Positions 59,457 through 64,000 of a stretch of DNA of 64,000 nucleotides are shown here, piece by piece. The notes beneath the pieces are model-generated. The model had not been told where the DNA came from and ran no database searches. It saw only the letters and a list, made by a program, of their open reading frames with translations. Origin of the DNA: JBFMHP01 sp040752855 (lineage in GTDB: Bacteria; Pseudomonadota; Gammaproteobacteria; RBG-16-57-12); the NCBI GenBank assembly GCA_040752855.1, contig JBFMHP010000002.1, forward strand, positions 17,130 to 81,129, read 5' to 3'. The stretch's first letter is position 1, and every line of letters starts with the position of its first letter. The translations under genes were made by a program, and so were the position numbers.

Positions 59457-60212
59457 CTATCCCACCAACAGCTTCACTCCGACCAGGATCGTGACGGTTT
59501 CGAAGCCGCGCTTGATGAACTTGTTGCCCTTGGTGATGGCCAGATGCGCGCCGAGGTAGCCGCCGAGGAGTGATCCGATCAATAGCGCGGGCAGCCAGTC
59601 CCAGGCGATTTCACCGAGTATGCCAAGCGTGATGGCGCCGCTGCCGTTCCAGAACAGGCCGACCAAGATCAGCGTGTAGGCCACGGCGCGGCGATAGTCC
59701 AGGCCGTACCAGCGCACCAGCCAGATCGTCACGAACAGGCCGGTGCCCGAGGTGAGCGAGCCGTTCAGGATGCCGATCAGAAAGATCACCGCGCCGCCGA
59801 TGAGATGGCCGGTGCGGTCGCGGTGGGCCGGTGCGTGGGTTTGGCCGAGGCTCGGTTTGAATACCGAATACAGCCCCAGGCCGATAGTGAGGAGGCCAAG
59901 AGCGATCTCGGCGATGCGGTCGGGGACGTGCAGGATGAGACTCGCGCCGAGCACCACACCGGGTAGGCCGGTGGCGAGTATCCACAGGGCAAACATGCGT
60001 TCGAGGGGTTCCTCGCGCAGATTGCGGATGGTCGCACCGATGCCCAGCGCGACGCTGGCGACCTTGTGCGTGGCCAGGGCGATGCCAAACGGCAGTCCGA
60101 GGAAGATCAACGCCGGGAACTGGATCAGCCCCGCGCCGCCGCCGGCGAAGGCCGAAAAGGCGTTGGCCAGCAGTGAAACGATGAGCAGCAGCAGGTGTTG
60201 GGCAAGATCCAT
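59457..60212 (-). CDS. TSUP family permease (TauE/SafE-type)
   Basis: 251 residues with about eight hydrophobic segments: SAFAGGGAGLIQFPALIFLG at the start and GILNGSLTSGTGLFVTIWLV in the second half are the duplicated TSUP motifs. The family moves sulfite, sulfonates or related anions. It lies 9 bases after slmA. In a presumed sulfur oxidiser sulfite export is plausible, but the substrate is unknown. Confidence 0.88.
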   Translation of the reverse strand: MDLAQHLLLLIVSLLANAFSAFAGGGAGLIQFPALIFLGLPFGIALATHKVASVALGIGATIRNLREEPLERMFALWILATGLPGVVLGASLILHVPDRIAEIALGLLTIGLGLYSVFKPSLGQTHAPAHRDRTGHLIGGAVIFLIGILNGSLTSGTGLFVTIWLVRWYGLDYRRAVAYTLILVGLFWNGSGAITLGILGEIAWDWLPALLIGSLLGGYLGAHLAITKGNKFIKRGFETVTILVGVKLLVG

Positions 60213-60221
60213 CGTGTGGTC

Positions 60222-60830
60222 TTAACGGGCGAACAGACCTTGGGCCAACAATGGCCACTGATACTCCCACTGTTCGGTGGGCGCGCGTTTGAAGCCGCTG
60301 CGCACGAATTGGTGCATGCGCCCCTCGGTGATGGCGATGAGCAGATTGGCGGTGGAGGGCAGGCCGGTGCCGCCGGGCAGGGTGCCGTGCAATTCGCCTT
60401 CGCGCAGGATCTGTTTGAGCTGGGTTTCGAGGCGCTCGAAAAACTGATTGATGCGTTTGTGCAGGCGTTCGTTCTCGCCGATGATGGCATCGCCCATCAG
60501 GATGCGGGTGATGCCGGGATTGCGCGCCGAGAAGCCCAGCAGCACCGTGAGGATCTTCTCGCAGCGGTCGATGGGGTCCTTGATATCGTCTTGGATGCGG
60601 CCGATCAGTCCGAAGACGGTCTCTTCGGCGAAATCGATCAGGCCTTCGAACATGCGCGCCTTGCTCGGGAAGTGGCGATAGAGCGCCGCCTCGGAGACGC
60701 CCACGGCGCGCGCCAGCCCGGCGGTGGTGATGCGGTCGCCGGGATTGGTCTCCAGCTCGCGGGCCAAGGCCTCGAGGATTTGCAGTTTGCGATCGCCTTT
60801 GGTGTTCAATTTTTCTTCCTTCACAATCAC
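60222..60830 (-). CDS. slmA: Nucleoid occlusion factor SlmA (TetR fold)
   Basis: 202 residues with a TetR HTH (ITTAGLARAVGVSEAALYRHFPSKARMFEGL). The close match of the N-terminal half to SlmA, and its place beside argB/pyrE, support the division-inhibitor role rather than a local repressor. The start overlaps the argB stop by 4 bases. Confidence 0.9.
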   Translation of the reverse strand: MIVKEEKLNTKGDRKLQILEALARELETNPGDRITTAGLARAVGVSEAALYRHFPSKARMFEGLIDFAEETVFGLIGRIQDDIKDPIDRCEKILTVLLGFSARNPGITRILMGDAIIGENERLHKRINQFFERLETQLKQILREGELHGTLPGGTGLPSTANLLIAITEGRMHQFVRSGFKRAPTEQWEYQWPLLAQGLFAR

Positions 60831-61723
60831 CGCCGCTTGATCAGCGTCCCCACCCCTTCATGCGTGAAGATCTCCAGCAGCACGGCGTGCTCGACGCGCC
60901 CGTCGATGATGTGCGCGGTGTTCACGCCGGCCTGCACCGCCTCCAGTGCGCAACGGATCTTGGGCAGCATGCCGCCGTAGATGGTGCCGTCGGCGATCAG
61001 TTCATTGACGCGCTCGGCGTTGAGGCCGGTGAGCAGATTACCTTGCTTGTCGAGCAGGCCGGTGGTGTTGGTGAGGAGGATGAGCTTTTCGGCCTGGAGG
61101 GTCTCGGCCAGTTTGCCGGCGACCAGGTCGGCGTTGATGTTGTACGACTCGCCCTGCTCGCCCACGCCCACCGGCGCGATCACCGGGATGAAATCGCCGC
61201 GGATCAGCATGTCGACTACATCGGTGCAGATCGAGGCGACTTCGCCGACATGGCCGATGTCGATGATCTCCGGTGCGCTCATGCCCGGGTCCTGCTTGGT
61301 GAAGGTGAGCTTGCGGGCGCGGATCATGTCGCCGTCCTTGCCGGAGAGGCCCACCGCCTTGCCGCCGTGGTGGTTGATGAGATTGACGATCTCCTTGTTG
61401 ACCAGGCCGCCGAGGACCATCTCGACCACATCCATGGTCTCCTTGTCGGTCACGCGCATGCCTTGAACGAATTCGCTCTCCTTGCCGATGCGCTTGAGCA
61501 GCTCGCCGATCTGCGGGCCGCCGCCGTGGACCACCACCGGGTTCATGCCCACGGCCTTCATCAGCACCACGTCGCGGGCGAAACCGGCCTTGAGGCGCTC
61601 GTCGGTCATGGCGTTGCCGCCGTATTTGATGACGATGGTCTTGCCGACGAAGCGTTGAATGTAGGGCAGGGCCTCGGTGAGGACCTTGGCGATATTCATG
61701 GCGGATTCTTGCGTGAGTGACAT
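60827..61723 (-). CDS. argB: Acetylglutamate kinase
   Basis: Second step of arginine synthesis. 298 residues: VIKYGGNAM, VVHGGGPQIGELLKR, LSGKDGDMIRARK and GGMLPKIRCALEAVQAGV are the amino-acid-kinase motifs. The start at 61723 (MSLTQESAMNIAKVLTEALP) matches relatives better than the internal ATG at 61699. Confidence 0.96.
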   Translation of the reverse strand: MSLTQESAMNIAKVLTEALPYIQRFVGKTIVIKYGGNAMTDERLKAGFARDVVLMKAVGMNPVVVHGGGPQIGELLKRIGKESEFVQGMRVTDKETMDVVEMVLGGLVNKEIVNLINHHGGKAVGLSGKDGDMIRARKLTFTKQDPGMSAPEIIDIGHVGEVASICTDVVDMLIRGDFIPVIAPVGVGEQGESYNINADLVAGKLAETLQAEKLILLTNTTGLLDKQGNLLTGLNAERVNELIADGTIYGGMLPKIRCALEAVQAGVNTAHIIDGRVEHAVLLEIFTHEGVGTLIKRR

Positions 61724-61742
61724 GGCGTGTTTTTTCCTCGCG

Positions 61743-63137
61743 TTAAAACGGTAGATTCAGAGTCGGTTCGACGGCCCACAGCAGTCGGCGAAAACGCGCC
61801 TGGATCTCGTACAGCGCGGCCTCGTCGTCGCCTTCGAAACGAAAGCTCAAGCACGGCGTGGTGTTGGAGGCGCGCACCAGTCCCCAGCCGTGCGGGAATT
61901 CCACGCGCAGGCCGTCGAGTTTGATGATGGCGCAGTCCTCGAAGTGGGCGATGGCATACAGCCGCTCCATCAGTGCGAAGGGCTCACCTTCCTGCATCTT
62001 CAGGAACAGCTCCGGGGTGTTGCAGGCGTGCGGCAGGGTGTCGAAGGTCTGCTGCGGGGCGCACCCGCGCTGGTCGAGGAGTTCAAGCAGCCGCGCGGCG
62101 GTATACAGGGCATCGTCGAAACCGAACCAGCGATCGTTGAAGATCACATGTCCGCTCATCTCCCCGGCCAGGTGCCCGTTGAGTTCTTTGAGTCGGGCCT
62201 TGATGAGGGTGTAGCCGGAATTCCACATGACGGGCTGGCCGCCGGCCGCTTCGATGCGCCGCGCGAGGTGTGCGCTGGACTTCACGTCGAAGATGATGCG
62301 GGCGCGTGGGTGGCGCTGCAAGATCTCTTCGGCATACAGGATCATTTGCAGATCGGGCCAAATGATGCGCCCATCGGGGGCGATTACGCCGAGACGGTCG
62401 CCGTCGCCGTCGAAGGCAAGACCGAGATCGGCCTGGTGGTCCCGCACCGCGCCGATCAGGGCCTGGAGATTGGCCGGTTGGCTGGGGTCGGGGTGGTGAT
62501 GGGGGAAGCGGCCGTCGACCTCACAGTAAAGTTCGATCACCTCACAGCCCAGGGCGCGCAGCAGTGGCGGGGCCACGACGCCGGCCGCACCGTTGCCGCA
62601 ATCGACCACGACCTTGAAGGAACGCGCGAGCCGGATTTGTTGGGTGATGTAATCGATGTAGGCGGGAATGATCGGCTGTTGATCGAGGCTGCCGGCGCCG
62701 GTCTGATAGTCCTGTTGCTCGATGCGCTGGCGCAGCCGCTGGATCTGCGCGGGGCTCAGGGTCTCGCCGCCGACGATCATCTTGAAGCCGTTGTAGTCCG
62801 GCGGATTGTGGCTGCCGGTGACCATCACGCAATTGCCCGTGCCCAGGTGCGCGGCGGCGAAATAGACCACCGGCGTGGCGAGGCAGCCGAGATCGGTGAC
62901 ATCGCAGCCGGTGGCGAGCAGGCCCTTGATCAAGGCCTGCTGCAGCGCGGGGCTGGAGAGCCGCCCGTCGCGCCCGACGAAGAAGTGGCGTTGCCCCAGC
63001 GACCGGGCCTTGCTGCCCAGGGCCAGGCCGATCTGCCGGGCGACGCCGTCATCCAGGCCCTGGCCGACGATGCCGCGGATGTCGTAGGCCTTGAAGATAT
63101 ACGCCGGTGGGTTAGTACTTACTGTTGTTTGATCCAT
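61743..63137 (-). CDS. algC: Phosphomannomutase/phosphoglucomutase AlgC
   Basis: 464 residues. The phospho-Ser loop is VMVTGSHNPPDYNGFK, the Mg loop is LAFDGDGDRLGVI, the sugar loop is LAGEMSGHVIF and the C-terminal phosphate site is LVRASNTTPCLSFRFEG. Interconverts hexose 6- and 1-phosphates for LPS and exopolysaccharide. First gene of the algC-argB-slmA block. Confidence 0.96.
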   Translation of the reverse strand: MDQTTVSTNPPAYIFKAYDIRGIVGQGLDDGVARQIGLALGSKARSLGQRHFFVGRDGRLSSPALQQALIKGLLATGCDVTDLGCLATPVVYFAAAHLGTGNCVMVTGSHNPPDYNGFKMIVGGETLSPAQIQRLRQRIEQQDYQTGAGSLDQQPIIPAYIDYITQQIRLARSFKVVVDCGNGAAGVVAPPLLRALGCEVIELYCEVDGRFPHHHPDPSQPANLQALIGAVRDHQADLGLAFDGDGDRLGVIAPDGRIIWPDLQMILYAEEILQRHPRARIIFDVKSSAHLARRIEAAGGQPVMWNSGYTLIKARLKELNGHLAGEMSGHVIFNDRWFGFDDALYTAARLLELLDQRGCAPQQTFDTLPHACNTPELFLKMQEGEPFALMERLYAIAHFEDCAIIKLDGLRVEFPHGWGLVRASNTTPCLSFRFEGDDEAALYEIQARFRRLLWAVEPTLNLPF

Positions 63138-63214
63138 GGTCTCGCCGGGGGGTGAATCGGGTCATTATACTGATTATCCCGATTCGGGACAGGGGCGGCG
63201 AGCGGGCAGGCGGC

Positions 63215-63240
63215 GGTCCTGGGCCTGAAGGTTCAGGACC
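63215..63240. terminator. Hairpin downstream of the glycine-zipper gene
   Basis: GGTCCTG (63215-63221) pairs with CAGGACC (63234-63240) around a 12-base loop, 15 bases past the stop of the minus-strand gene. No T-run follows, so the terminator role is uncertain. Confidence 0.4.
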
Positions 63241-63254
63241 GCGACTCAACTTCG

Positions 63255-63803
63255 TTAATCGCTGTCGCCATGGCGCCCGCGATCGATGCGGATGCGGTCG
63301 CCCGGATGGTGGTCCATGCGGGTGTGATAGATGTCGCCCCGATAGCGGTAGGTCACGTCATAACCGCTGATGCGCTCATGGCGGCGATGCTCGTAGCGGT
63401 CTTCGCAATGTTCAACGACGCGGGATTGCCGCCCGCCGCCGTTGTTCTTGTCGATATCATGGCCGATGGCCGCGCCGAGGATGGTGCCGGCGATCACGGC
63501 GTTGTCCTGGCCGTGCCCCAGTTCGTTGCCGAGCATACCGCCGACCAGGCCGCCGACGATCAGTCCTTCGGCATGGGAGCGGTCGCGCCCGCCGCCGTAG
63601 GTCACCGTCTCGCTGCGGCATTCACGATAGGGGCGGCGGTAGTGGTGGCGCTCATAGATGGGTTCGACATCGATGACCCAGCCATAGCGTTCGTGCTTGT
63701 GATGGCCGTGATGATGGCCGTGACCGTGGTGATGTCGGTCTCCGGCCTGCGCGACCGAGACCAGACAGAGGGTGGAGAGTGCGGCAATGATCATTCTTTT
63801 CAT
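63255..63803 (-). CDS. Histidine-rich glycine-zipper periplasmic protein
   Basis: 182 residues with a signal peptide (MKRMIIAALSTLCLVSVAQA). Directly after it comes a His cluster (GDRHHHGHGHHHGHHKHERYG) of the kind that binds Ni, Zn or Cu. The middle is a glycine-zipper 2TM-like segment (EGLIVGGLVGGMLGNELGHG, AGTILGAAIGHDID). The end is basic (YRGDIYHTRMDHHPGDRIRI). Likely an envelope protein of the surface-antigen 17 kDa type. The His stretch could serve metal storage. Role not known. Confidence 0.75.
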   Translation of the reverse strand: MKRMIIAALSTLCLVSVAQAGDRHHHGHGHHHGHHKHERYGWVIDVEPIYERHHYRRPYRECRSETVTYGGGRDRSHAEGLIVGGLVGGMLGNELGHGQDNAVIAGTILGAAIGHDIDKNNGGGRQSRVVEHCEDRYEHRRHERISGYDVTYRYRGDIYHTRMDHHPGDRIRIDRGRHGDSD

Positions 63804-64000
63804 GGTTCTTCTCCTTTCCAGGATTGTTGAGAAGTCATGATCAGGCTAACAAGGCAATCTGAAACGAACCTGAAAAACGCTAAGCAAACCTTAAGGAACA
63901 TTAGTTGTAGGGTGGGCACGTTTTATGTGCCCACGCGGAACCCCGCCAATTCATTTACCCCCCGTCATCCCCTCCACATCCCCCCGCAACGCCACCCCAA
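63804..64000. other. Non-coding tail of the window
   Basis: About 200 bases with the promoter side of the glycine-zipper gene and the sequence TAGGGTGGGCACGTTTTATG near 63908, which resembles a common dispersed repeat start. No gene is visible, and the next one lies beyond the window. Confidence 0.4.

Noticed and set aside
1..64000. CRISPR arrays, tRNA and rRNA genes
   Set aside because: No spaced identical repeats and no tRNA or rRNA-like sequence were seen; the short repeats present are REP or MITE palindromes.

Overview
The window looks like part of a draft or metagenome-derived genome of a GC-rich, chemolithoautotrophic gammaproteobacterium, probably a sulfur oxidiser. The evidence is a complete alpha-carboxysome locus with form I Rubisco (28.9-39.7 kb), a CbbR regulator, SbtA/SbtB-type and SulP-type anion transporters, a glutathione operon of the Thiobacillus ferrooxidans type, twitching motors PilT/PilU, and typical gammaproteobacterial housekeeping blocks (yqgE-ruvX-pyrR-pyrB-pyrC', pilU-pilT / yggS-proC-yggT-yggU, metX-metW, pyrE / algC-argB-slmA). 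No rRNA, tRNA or CRISPR array was seen. A run of 100 N at 27709-27808 is flanked by two identical 127-base copies. This is an assembly join, not biology.

Layout. 1-5 kb: gshA (5' end cut by the window), gshB, then apbE, a NusG-domain-II protein, a Gx-family membrane protein and tonB. 5-7.8 kb: a lower-GC insert carrying a class IV-like histone deacetylase homologue and a divergent pair (DUF4143-type ATPase and a small winged-helix protein) that share a palindromic promoter. The insert is bounded by two copies of the last ~60 bases of tonB, so it looks like a small island placed at the tonB 3' end. 7.85-12.3 kb: yqgE-ruvX and a pyrimidine operon whose dihydroorotase lacks metal ligands.

12.7-24.5 kb: a compact, apparently undescribed lipid-type gene cluster. 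It encodes a class III aminotransferase, a homologue of cyanobacterial long-chain acyl-ACP reductase, a membrane hydroxylase, a fatty-acid desaturase, an SCP2-like protein, an APC permease and a ferritin-like di-iron protein, all in one overlapping operon. An MMPL exporter, a LolA-like periplasmic protein and an outer-membrane-type barrel protein follow. The simplest reading is that it makes and exports a modified fatty aldehyde, fatty amine or hydrocarbon. Palindromic REP elements lie before, within and after it.

24.5-39.7 kb: a CO2-concentrating island. A SulP transporter with an extra C-terminal domain and a McdA/McdB-like carboxysome-positioning pair point away from the Rubisco operon. 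The operon runs cbbL-cbbS-csoS2-csoSCA-csoS4A-csoS4B-csoS1-csoS1-bfr-acRAF, then a second small McdB-like protein with the same C-terminal RRVWPD, then sbtA-sbtB-cbbR-csoS1D. Strong stem-loops sit between several cso genes, and the upstream regions of cbbL and sbtA share a conserved box.

39.7-64 kb: an ankyrin-repeat protein, an unknown protein, a Nudix hydrolase, a hybrid histidine kinase, a potassium channel, pilU/pilT, yggS-proC-yggT-yggU, a dynamin-like GTPase, metX-metW, a PilZ-like protein, xthA, zapE, pyrE, a TSUP permease, slmA, argB, algC and a histidine-rich glycine-zipper protein. This part is mostly conserved core genome, with a few palindromic repeats.
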